Below are positions 19,071 through 34,308 of a stretch of DNA of 64,000 nucleotides, one piece after another. Numbering within the stretch: position 1 is the first letter of the stretch; each line of letters opens with the position of its first letter. The notes beneath the pieces were generated by a model, which saw nothing but the letters and a program-made list of their open reading frames with translations, had not been told where the DNA came from and did no database searches. Source of the stretch: Cryobacterium soli (lineage in GTDB: Bacteria; Actinomycetota; Actinomycetes; Actinomycetales; Microbacteriaceae); assembly GCF_003611035.1 (NCBI RefSeq), contig NZ_CP030033.1, positions 186,001 to 250,000 on the forward strand, written 5' to 3'. Made by a program: the position numbers and the translations under genes.

Positions 19071-20590
19071 GCGCAGGCTCGACCACGCACGAGGCCTTCA
19101 CCGAGCTCCTCGGCGCCCACCGGGTGATCCCGGTCATCCGCGAGCTCTTCGCCGACGGCGAGACACCCGTCGGCATCTACCGCAAGCTCGCCCACGGCAC
19201 CGCCGGCAGCTTCCTGCTGGAGTCCGCCGAACAGGGCGGAATCTGGTCGCGCTTCTCCTTCGTCGGAGTCTCCTCGTTCGGCGTGCTCACCCAGACCGGC
19301 GACGACACGGCCTGGCTCGACTACGGCATCTCCGCCGAGCGGGCCTTCGGCGGTGCCACCGACCTGGCCCCGCTTGCGGCCCTCGGCTACCTGTACGAGC
19401 GCTGGCAGACCCCGCGCCTGGCCGAGCACCCGCCGCTGACCGGCGGACTCGTCGGGTTCATCGGCTGGGAGGCCATCCGCCAGATCGAGCGTCTGCCGAA
19501 CCGACCCCCGGCGGACTACGACGTGCCGGGCCAGGCGTTCAGCTTCGTCGCCGACCTCGTCGTGATCGACCACAAATACGGCACCGTCCAGCTCATCGCC
19601 AACGTGCTCAACGACGGCGTCGACCCCACTGATGTGCTGTGGGGCGCCGCCCAGGCCCGCCTGGACGCCCTGCAGGCCCGGCTCACCCAGCCTGCGGAAG
19701 CCTTCGTCTCCGAGGTCGACCTCGCCACTCCTGCCGACCCGGTCTACCGCACCGAACGCGCCGACTTCCTCGCCGCCGTCGACACGTCCAAACAGCACAT
19801 CGTCGACGGCGACATCTTCCAGGTGGTCATCTCCCAGCGTTTCGACCAGGAGTGCACCGCCGACCCGATCGACGTCTACCGGGTGCTCCGCAGCCTCAAC
19901 CCGAGCCCCTACATGTACCTGCTCAGCCTCGAGTCCACGACGGCCGAGCCGTACTGGATCGTCGGCTCCTCACCGGAGGCGCTCGTGAAGGTCGCCGACA
20001 CCCGGGTGTTCACGCACCCGATCGCCGGGTCGAAGCCGCGCGGCGCGACCCCCGAGGCGGATGCCGACTTCGAGACCGAACTCGCCGGCGACCCCAAGGA
20101 ACGCGCGGAGCACCTCATGCTCGTCGACCTCGCCCGCAACGACCTGCTCAAGGTCTGCCGCGCCGGTTCGGTCGAGGTCACCGAGTTCATGCGCATCGAA
20201 CGCTTCAGCCACATCATGCACCTGGTGTCCTCCGTCGAGGGGGATTTGCTTCCCGAGATGAGCCCCATCGACGTGTTCCGTGCCACGTTCCCGGCCGGGA
20301 CGCTCTCCGGCGCCCCCAAGCCGCGCGCCCTCGAGATCATCGACTCCCTGGAGCCCGCCCAGCGCGGTGTGTACGGCGGGGTCGTGGGCTACTTCGGCTT
20401 CGCCGGGGACGCTGACCTGGCGATCGCCATCCGCACCGCGACGATCATGAACGGCGTTGCTCACGTGCAGGCAGGCGGCGGCCTGGTGGCCGACTCCGAC
20501 CCGGCCTCTGAGTACCAGGAATCCCAGAACAAGGCGGCCGCCCCGTTGCGGGCCGTCGCCGTGGCCAACGCCATGACCCGGGTGTCCTGA
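19067..20590 (+). CDS. trpE: Anthranilate synthase component I
   Basis: Makes anthranilate from chorismate with ammonia from the TrpG subunit. The 507-residue protein has the tryptophan feedback-binding segment [10 protein letters not shown] near residue 48 and the chorismate-utilising domain: [14 protein letters not shown] near 325, [14 protein letters not shown] near 360, [19 protein letters not shown] near 410 and the [19 protein letters not shown] ending. The usual ARNDLGRV reads ARNDLLKV here, a small difference. There is no leader-peptide attenuator because the gene overlaps hisI by 4 bases. TrpG and TrpD are not encoded nearby. Confidence 0.96.
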   Translation: MSAGSTTHEAFTELLGAHRVIPVIRELFADGETPVGIYRKLAHGTAGSFLLESAEQGGIWSRFSFVGVSSFGVLTQTGDDTAWLDYGISAERAFGGATDLAPLAALGYLYERWQTPRLAEHPPLTGGLVGFIGWEAIRQIERLPNRPPADYDVPGQAFSFVADLVVIDHKYGTVQLIANVLNDGVDPTDVLWGAAQARLDALQARLTQPAEAFVSEVDLATPADPVYRTERADFLAAVDTSKQHIVDGDIFQVVISQRFDQECTADPIDVYRVLRSLNPSPYMYLLSLESTTAEPYWIVGSSPEALVKVADTRVFTHPIAGSKPRGATPEADADFETELAGDPKERAEHLMLVDLARNDLLKVCRAGSVEVTEFMRIERFSHIMHLVSSVEGDLLPEMSPIDVFRATFPAGTLSGAPKPRALEIIDSLEPAQRGVYGGVVGYFGFAGDADLAIAIRTATIMNGVAHVQAGGGLVADSDPASEYQESQNKAAAPLRAVAVANAMTRVS

Positions 20591-21292
20591 ATGTCCTCCG
20601 ACGACGTGACCGGCGCGCCGGTGCCACCCGCGCGAAAGCAGTCCACCCGGCGCTACAAGCCGCTGCTGATCCTGGCCGTGATCGCCGCCAGCGCTCTCGC
20701 CTTGCTCGCCTGGACCCAGACCTGGGCCACCCTGCAGGTCACGCTGGACGGAGCGAGCGCCCAGGCCCTCGAGGTCACCGGCGCAATCGCCGCCCCCGGG
20801 CTCACCGCCCTGGCTCTGGCCGGCCTGGCCCTGGCCGGGGCGCTCACCATCGCCGGTCCGGTGATCCGCATCATCCTGGGCCTCCTGGAGATGCTCCTCG
20901 GCGTCAGCGTGATCCTCTCCGCCGGGCTGGCCATCGCCGACCCGGTCGGAGCGGGCTCCGCCGCCGTCACGGCCGCCACCGGCATCGCCGGGTCCGAATC
21001 CACCCGGGCCGGAGTCAGCCAGGCGCAGCTCACCGGATGGCCCTACCTCGCCCTGGCGGCGGGCGTCTCCATGCTGATCATCGGCCTGGCCGTCTGCGTC
21101 ACCGCCCGGCGGTGGCCCGGCCCGACCAAGCGGTACGAGACCACCCGGTTCGCACCGGCCGGCGGTGCGGCGGGGGACACCCTGCCCGGTACGACGTCAG
21201 GGACACCGGGCGGCCAGACCCGGCCGCGCGACGCCGTGGACGACTGGGACGGCCTGACCCGCGGGGACGACCCCACCGCGCCGGAACGCTAG
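20591..21292 (+). CDS. Trp-operon-associated membrane protein (trp_oprn_chp family)
   Basis: Its ATG follows the trpE TGA with no gap. The 233-residue product has four predicted membrane spans at about 24-40, 68-88, 92-113 and 151-171, a basic N-terminus (RKQSTRRYK) and a hydrophilic tail of ~55 residues. A WTQTWATLQV segment after the first span and this gene position match the actinobacterial family always found between trpE and trpC. Its role is unknown; transport of tryptophan-pathway intermediates or membrane placement of the enzymes are only guesses. Confidence 0.8.
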   Translation: MSSDDVTGAPVPPARKQSTRRYKPLLILAVIAASALALLAWTQTWATLQVTLDGASAQALEVTGAIAAPGLTALALAGLALAGALTIAGPVIRIILGLLEMLLGVSVILSAGLAIADPVGAGSAAVTAATGIAGSESTRAGVSQAQLTGWPYLALAAGVSMLIIGLAVCVTARRWPGPTKRYETTRFAPAGGAAGDTLPGTTSGTPGGQTRPRDAVDDWDGLTRGDDPTAPER

Positions 21293-21294
21293 AG

Positions 21295-21331
21295 CGCACC
21301 GGCAAGCCGCACCGCACCGGCAAGCTAGAAT
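21295..21331 (+). promoter_or_regulatory. Internal trp promoter with paired 13-bp direct repeats
   Basis: CGCACCGGCAAGC occurs at 21295-21307 and again at 21313-21325, start to start 18 bases apart. The second copy directly abuts TAGAAT at 21326-21331, a good -10 box. Transcription would start near 21338, 26 bases before the next ATG, giving a separate transcript for the small membrane protein plus trpC, trpB and trpA. The repeats could be activator or repressor sites. Confidence 0.45.
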
Positions 21332-21363
21332 TGACCTGTACGCCCCTTGACCTTAGGAGAACC

Positions 21364-21585
21364 ATGAGCTTCGAGTCGGCAGACCCCGGCCACGGCCACT
21401 CGACCGCGGCCTGGACCGCAGTCACGATCATGCTGATCGCTTTCAGCATCGGCACCGTCGCCTTCTTCTTCGAGGTCGCCTGGCTCGTCTGGGCCTCCGC
21501 CGCCCTGCTCCTGCTCGGCCTGGTCGCCGGCTGGGTCATGGCCAAGGCCGGCTACGGCGCTGCGTCGGTCGACGGAAGTCACTGA
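21364..21585 (+). CDS. Small HGxxPAAW-type membrane protein of the trp operon
   Basis: A 73-residue protein with two predicted membrane spans at about 17-37 and 39-60. The motif HGHSTAAW at residues 10-17 matches the HGxxPAAW-type family of actinobacterial small membrane proteins found just before trpC, with Thr in place of Pro. ATG 21364 has an AGGAGA ribosome binding site at 21355-21360. The frame is open far upstream inside the preceding gene but without support. The function is unknown. Confidence 0.8.
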   Translation: MSFESADPGHGHSTAAWTAVTIMLIAFSIGTVAFFFEVAWLVWASAALLLLGLVAGWVMAKAGYGAASVDGSH

Positions 21586-21589
21586 CTAC

Positions 21590-22372
21590 GTGAGCAGCGA
21601 CCTCCTCGCAGAACTGCTCGCCGGCTCGCTGGCTGACGCCGAGACGCGCCGCATCGACAAGCCATTCACGGCTGTCGAGGCCGACGCCCTCGCCCAGGCT
21701 GCCGCCCTCGACGCGCTGCACGCTCTCGCACCGGCCGACCGGGTGAAGATCATCGCCGAGGTCAAACGCGCCAGCCCGTCCCGCGGAGCCCTCGCCGAGA
21801 TCAGCGACCCGGCCGCACTGGCCGTGTCCTACGAGTTCGGTGGCGCGAGCGCCATCAGCGTGCTCACCGAGGGGCGCAAGTTCCTCGGTTCCCTGGACGA
21901 CCTCGAGCAGGTCAGGTCTGCCGTGGCGCTCCCGGTGCTGCGCAAGGACTTCATCGGCAACGCGTACCAGGTGCTCGAGGCCCGGGCGGCCGGGGCCGAC
22001 CTGGTGCTGCTCATCGTGGCCGCGCTCGACCAGGCCACGCTGACGTCGCTGCACTCCCTCGTCCTCGAACTGGGCATGACCCCGCTCGTGGAGACGCACA
22101 GCGCGGACGAGGTCGACCGGGCCCTCGATGTGGGCGCCAACCTGGTGGGCGTGAACGCGCGGAACCTGAGCACCTTCGAGCTCGACCAGAACCTGTTCGC
22201 CAGCCTCGCCGACCGCATCCCGGCCGGCGTCATCCGGGTGGCAGAGTCCGCGGTGAAGACTGCGGCCGACGTCGCCCACTACCGCGCCGCAGGAGCCGAC
22301 GTCGTCCTCGTCGGCGAAGCCCTCGTGACGCGCGATCCGATCCTCACCCTCAGCGAATTCTTGGCGGTCTGA
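21590..22372 (+). CDS. trpC: Indole-3-glycerol-phosphate synthase
   Basis: Closes the indole ring in tryptophan synthesis. The 260-residue TIM barrel has the family signature KIIAEVKRASPSRGAL near residue 51, ISVLTEGRKFLGSLDDL near 88, PVLRKDFIGNAYQVLEARA near 110, GVNARNLSTFELD near 185 and VAESAVKTAADV near 218. GTG 21590 lies 4 bases after the upstream stop. No fused TrpF domain is present, consistent with actinobacteria in which HisA/PriA does the TrpF reaction (general knowledge; that gene is not in the window). Confidence 0.95.
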   Translation: MSSDLLAELLAGSLADAETRRIDKPFTAVEADALAQAAALDALHALAPADRVKIIAEVKRASPSRGALAEISDPAALAVSYEFGGASAISVLTEGRKFLGSLDDLEQVRSAVALPVLRKDFIGNAYQVLEARAAGADLVLLIVAALDQATLTSLHSLVLELGMTPLVETHSADEVDRALDVGANLVGVNARNLSTFELDQNLFASLADRIPAGVIRVAESAVKTAADVAHYRAAGADVVLVGEALVTRDPILTLSEFLAV

Positions 22373-23599
22373 ATGTCCCTCGAAACAGAATCCCTCCGCG
22401 CCCAGGCCGGGCCCTACTTCGGCGACTTCGGTGGCCGGTTCGTGCCCGAATCCCTGGTCGCCGCGCTCGACGAGCTCTCGGCCGAGTATGCCCTGGCCAA
22501 GGCCGACCCGGCCTTCGCCGCTGAGCTCGCCGAGCTGCACCGCAGCTACACCGGCCGTCCGTCCCTCATCACCGAGGTTCCGCGCTTCGCGGAACACGGC
22601 GGAGGCGCCCGCATCATCCTCAAGCGCGAGGACCTCAACCACACCGGTTCGCACAAGCTCAACAATGTGCTCGGCCAGGTTCTGCTCACCAAGCGCATCG
22701 GGAAGAAGCGCGTCATCGCCGAGACCGGGGCCGGCCAGCACGGCGTGGCCACGGCCACGGCCGCCGCCCTGTTCGGCCTGGATTGCGTCGTGTACATGGG
22801 CGAGGTCGACACCGAACGCCAGGCGCTCAACGTCGCCCGGATGCGGCTGCTCGGGGCCGAGGTCGTCTCGGTGAAGACCGGTTCCCGCACGCTCAAGGAC
22901 GCGATCAACGACGCCATGCGCGACTGGGTCACCAACGTGGAGACCACCAACTACGTGTTCGGCACCGTCGCCGGCCCGCACCCGTTCCCGGCCATGGTGC
23001 GCGACTTCCAGAAGATCATCGGCGAGGAGGCCCGCCAGCAGGTCCTCGACCTCACCGGCCGGCTGCCCGACGCCGTCACCGCCTGCGTCGGCGGCGGCTC
23101 CAACGCCATGGGCATCTTCCACGCCTTCCTCGACGATCCCGGTGTTGCCCTGTACGGCTACGAAGCGGGAGGGGAGGGTATCTCCGGACTGCGCCACGCC
23201 GCGACCCTCACCAAGGGTCGCCCGGGCATCCTGCACGGCGCCCGAAGCATGATGCTGCAGGACGAAGACGGCCAGACCGTCGAGTCCCACTCGATCTCGG
23301 CCGGACTGGACTACCCGGGCGTCGGGCCCGAGCACGCCTGGTTGGCCAGCATCGGCCGGGCCACGTACCTGCCCGTGACGGACGCCGAAGCAATGGACTC
23401 GCTCCGACTGCTCAGCCGCACCGAAGGCATCATCCCCGCCATCGAGTCCGCGCACGCCCTCGCCGGAACACTCGAACTGGGCAAGCAGCTCGGACCCGAC
23501 TCGATCATCCTGGTCAACCTCAGCGGCCGCGGCGACAAGGACATGGAAACCGCTGGTCGGTACTTCGACCTCCTCGACGCTGGAGCGCAGCAACTGTGA
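22373..23599 (+). CDS. trpB: Tryptophan synthase beta chain
   Basis: PLP enzyme that condenses indole with serine. The 408-residue protein starts with [16 protein letters not shown], has the PLP lysine Lys95 in [10 protein letters not shown], the [10 protein letters not shown] loop near 115 and the phosphate-binding [10 protein letters not shown] near 240. Length and motifs are of the normal TrpB1 type that works with TrpA. ATG 22373 abuts the trpC stop and the 3' end overlaps trpA as GTGA, which supports the usual alpha-beta complex. Confidence 0.97.
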   Translation: MSLETESLRAQAGPYFGDFGGRFVPESLVAALDELSAEYALAKADPAFAAELAELHRSYTGRPSLITEVPRFAEHGGGARIILKREDLNHTGSHKLNNVLGQVLLTKRIGKKRVIAETGAGQHGVATATAAALFGLDCVVYMGEVDTERQALNVARMRLLGAEVVSVKTGSRTLKDAINDAMRDWVTNVETTNYVFGTVAGPHPFPAMVRDFQKIIGEEARQQVLDLTGRLPDAVTACVGGGSNAMGIFHAFLDDPGVALYGYEAGGEGISGLRHAATLTKGRPGILHGARSMMLQDEDGQTVESHSISAGLDYPGVGPEHAWLASIGRATYLPVTDAEAMDSLRLLSRTEGIIPAIESAHALAGTLELGKQLGPDSIILVNLSGRGDKDMETAGRYFDLLDAGAQQL

Positions 23600-24435
23600 C
23601 GACCTCTCCCATCCGCACCGGCAGCACCGGCACCAGCACGAGCACTGTCGAGGCCGCCATCGCCGCGCGGCGCGCAGCCGGTGGGGGCGCACTGATCGGA
23701 TACCTCCCGGTCGGTTTCCCCACCCTCACGGAAAGCATCGACGCTGCCGTCGCGATCGCCTCGAACGGCGTGGATATCCTCGAACTCGGCCTGCCGTATT
23801 CCGACCCCGTCATGGACGGCCCGGTCATCCAGGCTGCCACGCAACAGGCGCTGGCCAACGGCTTCCGCCTGCGGCACGGCTTCGAGGCCGTCGCCGCGAT
23901 CACCGCGCAGGTGGACACCCCCGTGCTCATCATGACCTACTGGAACCCCGTGCTGCAGTACGGCGTCGACCGGTTCGCCGACGACCTGGCCGCCGCAGGG
24001 GGAGCCGGGCTGATCACACCCGACCTCATCCCCGACGACGCGCAGGCCTGGCTCGACGCCAGCGAGCGGGCCGGCCTCGACCGGGTGTTCCTCGCCGCGC
24101 CGTCGTCCTCCGACGAACGCCTCGTGCAGGCCGTCACCCGCAGCCGCGGCTTCGTCTACGCGGTATCCACCATGGGCATCACCGGCGCCCGCTCCGACGT
24201 GGACTCGGCCGCGCGCGTGCTCGTCTCCCGCCTGCGCGAGGCCGGCTCGACCAGCGCGTGCGTGGGCCTGGGCATTTCCACGCCCGCCCAGGTGCGCGAG
24301 GTGCTGCAGTACGCGGATGGCGCCATTGTCGGCTCCGCCCTCGTCAAGGCGCTCTCCGACGGAGGCGTGGCCGCCGTCGCGACCCTCGCCGCCGAACTCG
24401 CCGCCGGCGCCCGCGACATCCGGGCCGCCGTCTAA
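23596..24435 (+). CDS. trpA: Tryptophan synthase alpha chain
   Basis: Splits indole-3-glycerol phosphate and channels indole to TrpB. The TIM barrel contains catalytic Glu and Asp in [19 protein letters not shown] near residues 60-78, [13 protein letters not shown] near 113 and the phosphate-binding [10 protein letters not shown] near 228. The 279-residue form has a Ser/Thr-rich N-terminal extension of about 20 residues before the conserved core. GTG 23596 overlaps the trpB stop by 4 bases; longer upstream options lie inside trpB and are rejected. Confidence 0.95.
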   Translation: MTTSPIRTGSTGTSTSTVEAAIAARRAAGGGALIGYLPVGFPTLTESIDAAVAIASNGVDILELGLPYSDPVMDGPVIQAATQQALANGFRLRHGFEAVAAITAQVDTPVLIMTYWNPVLQYGVDRFADDLAAAGGAGLITPDLIPDDAQAWLDASERAGLDRVFLAAPSSSDERLVQAVTRSRGFVYAVSTMGITGARSDVDSAARVLVSRLREAGSTSACVGLGISTPAQVREVLQYADGAIVGSALVKALSDGGVAAVATLAAELAAGARDIRAAV

Positions 24436-24493
24436 CCCGTTCCCCACTCTCCGCCGCACGCGGATCGCCTCACGATCATCGAGCGCGGCGTTC

Positions 24494-24499
24494 TAGGGT
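24494..24499 (+). promoter_or_regulatory. Predicted -10 box upstream of lgt
   Basis: TAGGGT lies 67 bases before the lgt GTG in the 131-base trpA-lgt gap, which would give a leader of about 60 bases. No convincing -35 was seen. The gap has no clear terminator, so lgt may also be read from the trp promoters. Confidence 0.3.
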
Positions 24500-24566
24500 A
24501 AATTGTCCGAGGCGGTCATCCGACCGGCTCCCAGTGACCGATGGGTCACGATGAAAGGTTGTTGTC

Positions 24567-25538
24567 GTGTCTATGCCCTTGAGCATTCCGAGCCCCGAGT
24601 GGAGCTACTTCGACCTGGGGCCGCTCCGCATCCACGCCTATGCGATCTGTATCCTGATCGGCATCTTCGCAGCCACCGCGTTGACCAGCCGACGGCTGAC
24701 CAAGCGCGGCGGCGAGCCGGGCGTGGTCCTCGACATCATCCTCTGGGCCGTTCCGCTCGGCATCGTGGGAGCACGCATCTTCCACGTCCTCACGCACCCC
24801 AATGACTACTTCTACGACGGGGCGAACCTCTGGGACGTCTTCGCGGTCTGGAAGGGCGGCATCGCCATCTTCGGCGCCCTGCTCGGCGGAGCGGTCGGAG
24901 CCTACATCGGCTGCCGCCGCTCAGGCATCCGGTTCTGGTCCTTCGCCGACGCCCTGGCCCCTGGAATGCTGCTCGCGCAGGCCATGGGACGCCTCGGCAA
25001 CTGGTTCAACCACGAGCTCTTCGGTCTGCCGACCACGCTGCCCTGGGGCCTTGAGATCGATCCCAGCAACGCGGCCTACCCGGTAGGCCTGCCCGCCGGC
25101 ACGCTGTTCCACCCGACCTTCCTGTACGAGATCGTCTGGAACCTGGTCGGCGTCGCCGTGATCCTCATCCTCGAACGTCGTTTCCGTCTGCGCTGGGGGA
25201 GCGCCTTCGGCGTCTACCTGATCTGGTACGGCGTCGGCCGCAGCGTCTTCGAGTCGATCCGGGTCGACCCCAGCGAGATCTTCTTCGGGCTCCGCACCAA
25301 TGTGTGGGCCGCGCTGTTCGCCATCGTGATCGGCCTGGCCATCATCCTGGTGCAGAGCCGCCGGCACACCGGAACCGAGCTCAGCCCCTACCGGCCCGGC
25401 CGCGAGTGGAAGCCGGTGAACCCTGAGGTAGAATCTGGTGAATCCGATTCCGACATCGAGGATCACGGCAATGAGGCTGCTGAACCCGTTGAATCACGCG
25501 AGGTCGACGCCACAAGCACCACCGACTCACGCCCTTAA
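24567..25538 (+). CDS. lgt: Prolipoprotein diacylglyceryl transferase
   Basis: Integral membrane enzyme that moves diacylglycerol from phosphatidylglycerol to the lipobox cysteine of prolipoproteins. The 323-residue protein has about seven membrane spans, a YFDLGPLRIHAYAI N-terminal motif and the Lgt signature AMGRLGNWFNHELFG near residue 138 (catalytic Arg region). The C-terminal ~45 residues are charged and rich in Glu, Ser and Asp, probably a disordered cytoplasmic tail. GTG 24567 is chosen because AAAGG at 24554-24558 is 8 bases upstream; ATG 24573 is the alternative. Confidence 0.93.
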   Translation: MSMPLSIPSPEWSYFDLGPLRIHAYAICILIGIFAATALTSRRLTKRGGEPGVVLDIILWAVPLGIVGARIFHVLTHPNDYFYDGANLWDVFAVWKGGIAIFGALLGGAVGAYIGCRRSGIRFWSFADALAPGMLLAQAMGRLGNWFNHELFGLPTTLPWGLEIDPSNAAYPVGLPAGTLFHPTFLYEIVWNLVGVAVILILERRFRLRWGSAFGVYLIWYGVGRSVFESIRVDPSEIFFGLRTNVWAALFAIVIGLAIILVQSRRHTGTELSPYRPGREWKPVNPEVESGESDSDIEDHGNEAAEPVESREVDATSTTDSRP

Positions 25539-25655
25539 CCGCGGTCATCCCACCCGGTCCACGGTTTTTCGCCCCACATACCGGGCGGCCGGTATCTCCT
25601 CTTCCAGCGGGCCAACGGCGCCCCCACCTGCCAGTCATTTCGTGAGGACGGTCTA

Positions 25656-31695
<6,040 letters not shown>

Positions 31696-31784
31696 GCGAA
31701 CGACGTGAATTCCGCTGCCCATTTCTCCACTCAACCGAACGCACCAATGCGCCAGACCGGCGCGGAAACCGGAGATCCACCAGA

Positions 31785-33230
31785 ATGAGACGCGCGAAAA
31801 TCGTCGCCACCCTCGGGCCGGCAGCATCCAGCTACGAACAGATCCGCGCCATTATCGACGCCGGCGTAGACGTCTGCCGCATGAACCTGAGCCACGGCGA
31901 CTACACCGTGCACGAAGGCGTCTACGCCAATGTGCGTAAGGCAGCCAACGACTCCGGACGCGCCGTCGCCGTCATGGTCGACCTGCAGGGCCCGAAGATC
32001 CGCCTCGGCAAGTTCGAGGGCGGCCCGTACGACCTGGCCGTCGGAGACATCTTCAAGATCACCACCGAAGACATCCTCGGCACCAAGGAACTGTCCGGCA
32101 CGACCTACAAGGGCCTGCCGAACGACGTCAAGCCGGGCGACTTCCTGCTCATCGACGACGGCAAGGTCAAGGTCGAGGTCGTCGAAACCGACGGCACCGT
32201 CGTGACCACCAAGGTCATCGTCGCCGGCCCGGTGTCGAACAACAAGGGCATCAACCTGCCCGGCGTTGCCGTCAACGTGCCCGCCCTGAGCGAAAAGGAC
32301 GAGGCAGACCTGCGTTGGGGCCTGCGCCTCGGCACCGACCTCATCGCACTGTCCTTCGTGCGGAACGCCGCCGACATCGACCGGGTGCACGAGATCATGG
32401 CAGAGGAGGGCCGCAAGGTTCCCGTCATCGCCAAGATCGAGAAGCCCCAGGCCGTCGAGGCCCTCGAAGGCATCGTCGACGCCTTCGACGCGATCATGGT
32501 CGCCCGTGGCGACCTCGGCGTCGAGCTTCCGCTCGAGGCCGTGCCGATCGTGCAGAAGCACGCCGTCGAGCTGGCCCGCCGCATGGCGAAGCCTGTCATC
32601 GTCGCGACGCAGATGCTCGAATCGATGATCCACAGCCCCGTCCCGACGCGCGCGGAGACGTCCGACGTCGCCAACGCCGTTCTCGACGGTGCGGACGCGG
32701 TCATGCTCAGTGGCGAGACCAGCGTCGGCGAGTACCCCGTGGTCACCGTGCAGACGATGGCCCGGATCGTGTCCTCAACCGAGGAGCACGGCCTGGAGCG
32801 GATCGCTCCGCTCACCAACAAGCCGCGTACCCAGGGCGGCGCCATCACGCTGGCCGCCATCGAGGTCGCCGAGTTCGTGGAGGCCAAGTACCTCTGCATC
32901 TTCACCGAGTCCGGCGACTCTGCGCGCCGCATGTCGCGGCTGCGCTCGAGCATCCCGATGCTGGCCTTCACCCCGGATGCCGGCATCCGTCGTCGTCTGG
33001 CTCTGACCTGGGGCGTGCAGACGTACCTCGTCGAGCCGGTCACCCACACCGACTCCATGTTCGGTCAGGTCGACGACATCCTGCTCGGCCAGGGCTTGGC
33101 TGAAATCGGCGACAAGGTCGTCGTGATCTCCGGTTCCCCTCCCGGAATCGCGGGCTCCACGAACGACATCCGGGTCCACCGCATCGGTGACGCCCACAAC
33201 GGTGTCGCCCCGGCTTACGCCCAGCAGTAA
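31785..33230 (+). CDS. pyk: Pyruvate kinase
   Basis: Converts phosphoenolpyruvate and ADP to pyruvate and ATP, the final glycolytic step. The 481 residues begin MRRAKIVATLGPAASSYEQI, with the substrate strand RMNLSHGDY near 35, the catalytic lysine region VIAKIEKPQAVEAL near 215 and the MVARGDLGVELPLE metal/phosphate motif near 242; a regulatory C-terminal domain follows. ATG 31785 has a GGAGA ribosome binding site 9 bases upstream; the frame's long upstream opening lies inside gltD. It ends 23 bases before a strong terminator. Confidence 0.96.
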   Translation: MRRAKIVATLGPAASSYEQIRAIIDAGVDVCRMNLSHGDYTVHEGVYANVRKAANDSGRAVAVMVDLQGPKIRLGKFEGGPYDLAVGDIFKITTEDILGTKELSGTTYKGLPNDVKPGDFLLIDDGKVKVEVVETDGTVVTTKVIVAGPVSNNKGINLPGVAVNVPALSEKDEADLRWGLRLGTDLIALSFVRNAADIDRVHEIMAEEGRKVPVIAKIEKPQAVEALEGIVDAFDAIMVARGDLGVELPLEAVPIVQKHAVELARRMAKPVIVATQMLESMIHSPVPTRAETSDVANAVLDGADAVMLSGETSVGEYPVVTVQTMARIVSSTEEHGLERIAPLTNKPRTQGGAITLAAIEVAEFVEAKYLCIFTESGDSARRMSRLRSSIPMLAFTPDAGIRRRLALTWGVQTYLVEPVTHTDSMFGQVDDILLGQGLAEIGDKVVVISGSPPGIAGSTNDIRVHRIGDAHNGVAPAYAQQ

Positions 33231-33253
33231 CCAGCAGTACAGGTAGTCAGCAG

Positions 33254-33297
33254 AACGACAGCAGCCCCGCGGAAGAATCCGCGGGGCTGCTGTCGTT
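33254..33297 (+). terminator. Terminator after pyk, perfect 19-bp stem
   Basis: AACGACAGCAGCCCCGCGG at 33254-33272 and its exact complement at 33279-33297 enclose the loop AAGAAT. It begins 24 bases after the pyk stop. The stem ends in TTCC rather than a long T tract, but its length and symmetry make termination likely. Confidence 0.85.
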
Positions 33298-33438
33298 CCC
33301 CCGGAACGGTGGGCCGGCAGACGACCCCTGAGCGGCCGTGCACGCCCGGTGGACGCCTGTGCAGGCCGCAGACGTACACCGAGCGGGAGGCGCGTGCAGT
33401 GACCCGCAGACGGGCGCGCAGCGGCTCGGCGCGTTAAA

Positions 33439-33485
33439 CACCGCATGCCCGCCGCCGGTGTTCAACCGGGGACGGGCATGCGGTG
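33439..33485 (-). terminator. Stem-loop just after tRNA-Leu, probable terminator
   Basis: CACCGCATGCCCG at 33439-33451 pairs perfectly with 33473-33485; inside the loop, CCGGT 33455-33459 pairs with ACCGG 33465-33469. Read on the minus strand it starts 3 bases after the tRNA CCA end and is followed by TGTTTAACG. It would end the tRNA transcript. Confidence 0.6.
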
Positions 33486-33488
33486 AGG

Positions 33489-33574
33489 TGGTACCGGTGG
33501 TGGGACTCGAACCCACACGTCCTTTCGAACAAAGCATTTTGAGTGCTCCGCGTCTGCCATTCCGCCACACCGGC
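33489..33574 (-). tRNA. tRNA-Leu (anticodon CAA)
   Basis: Read on the minus strand, the 5' arm GCCGGTG pairs with CACCGGT (one G-U pair), followed by discriminator A and an encoded CCA at 33489-33491. The anticodon stem GAGCA/TGCTT encloses the loop CTCAAAA, giving anticodon CAA for the UUG codon. A long variable arm and the T loop GGGTTCGAGTCCC are present, as expected for the class II leucine tRNA; the total length is 86 bases. It is divergent from the response regulator that starts 39 bases away. Confidence 0.95.
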
Positions 33575-33599
33575 TCACAACACCTGCACCAGAATACCG

Positions 33600-33605
33600 T
33601 AGGCT
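33600..33605 (+). promoter_or_regulatory. Predicted leaderless -10 box for the response regulator
   Basis: TAGGCT ends 7 bases before GTG 33613, the expected start codon. The placement equals that at polA and the DUF885 gene, and supports the GTG as the true start even though its frame breaks 30 bases later. Confidence 0.5.
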
Positions 33606-33612
33606 TTTGCCT

Positions 33613-34217
33613 GTGACCGACCAAGAGACAACTCCAGTACCCCCCGCCGCGTCGTCGTAGCGGAGGATGAATCCCTCATCAGGCTCGACATCGTCGAGAT
33701 CCTCCGTGACAACGGATTCGAAGTCGTGGGTGAAGCCGGCGACGGTGAGACCGCCGTGGCCCTGGCCACCGAGTTGCGCCCGGACCTGGTGATCATGGAC
33801 GTCAAGATGCCCCACCTCGACGGGATCTCGGCCGCAGAGCGCATCACCAAGGCCCACATCGCGCCCGTCGTGCTGCTCACCGCGTTCAGCCAGAAGGAAC
33901 TCGTGGAGCGCGCCAGCGAGGCCGGCGCCCTGGCCTACGTGGTCAAGCCGTTCACCCCCAACGACCTGTTGCCCGCGATCGAGATCGCCCTCTCGCGTTA
34001 CAGCCAGATCATCACGCTCGAGGCCGAGGTCGCCGACCTGGTCGAGCGTTTCGAGACCCGCAAGCTCGTCGACCGGGCCAAGGGACTGCTCAACGAGAAG
34101 ATGGGCCTCACCGAGCCCGAGGCGTTCCGCTGGATCCAGAAGGCGTCCATGGACCGCCGCCTGACCATGCACGACGTGGCCCAGGCCATCATCGAACAGC
34201 TCAGCGCCAAGAAGTAA
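33613..34217 (+). CDS. pdtaR: ANTAR-domain response regulator (PdtaR-like), apparent 1-base frameshift
   Basis: A receiver domain and a C-terminal ANTAR RNA-binding domain. GTG 33613 opens MTDQETTPVPP; after the C run at 33640-33645 the family continues RRVVVAEDESLIRLDIVEIL one frame back. With six Cs the GTG frame stops at TAG 33658-33660; with seven it would read through to 34217 as 201 residues. The main frame has no ATG, GTG or TTG before GTG 33726, which would remove the first receiver strand and acidic pocket. The phospho-acceptor Asp is in VIMDVKMPHLDG; ANTAR is ETRKLVDRAKGLLNEKMGL to the end. Position beside polA and rpsA matches PdtaR (Rv1626), partner of kinase PdtaS. A sequence error, mutation or slippage are all possible. 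Confidence 0.8.
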
Positions 34218-34245
34218 CCCGAACCACGACCCACCCCGGTCACGA

Positions 34246-34280
34246 AAAAAGCGGGTCCCTCGGTGAGGGACCCGCTTTTT
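34246..34280. terminator. Bidirectional terminator between response regulator and thioesterase
   Basis: A 16-bp stem, AAAAAGCGGGTCCCTC at 34246-34261 with its exact complement at 34265-34280, closes on the loop GGT. It has A runs on one side and T runs on the other, so it can end transcripts from both convergent genes. Confidence 0.93.
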
Positions 34281-34308
34281 CGTACCCGCCCGCACTCCGG
34301 GCGCACGA

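Noticed and set aside
33298..33438. A further RNA gene or small protein between pyk and tRNA-Leu
   Set aside because: An open frame (33338-33616) crosses the tRNA gene and its terminator and has no homologous features, so it is judged spurious.
33726..34217. The response regulator as an intact gene starting at GTG 33726
   Set aside because: This start removes the first receiver strand and the acidic pocket (AEDE), which are encoded in frame just upstream, and ignores the promoter-linked GTG 33613. A frameshift explains the data better.
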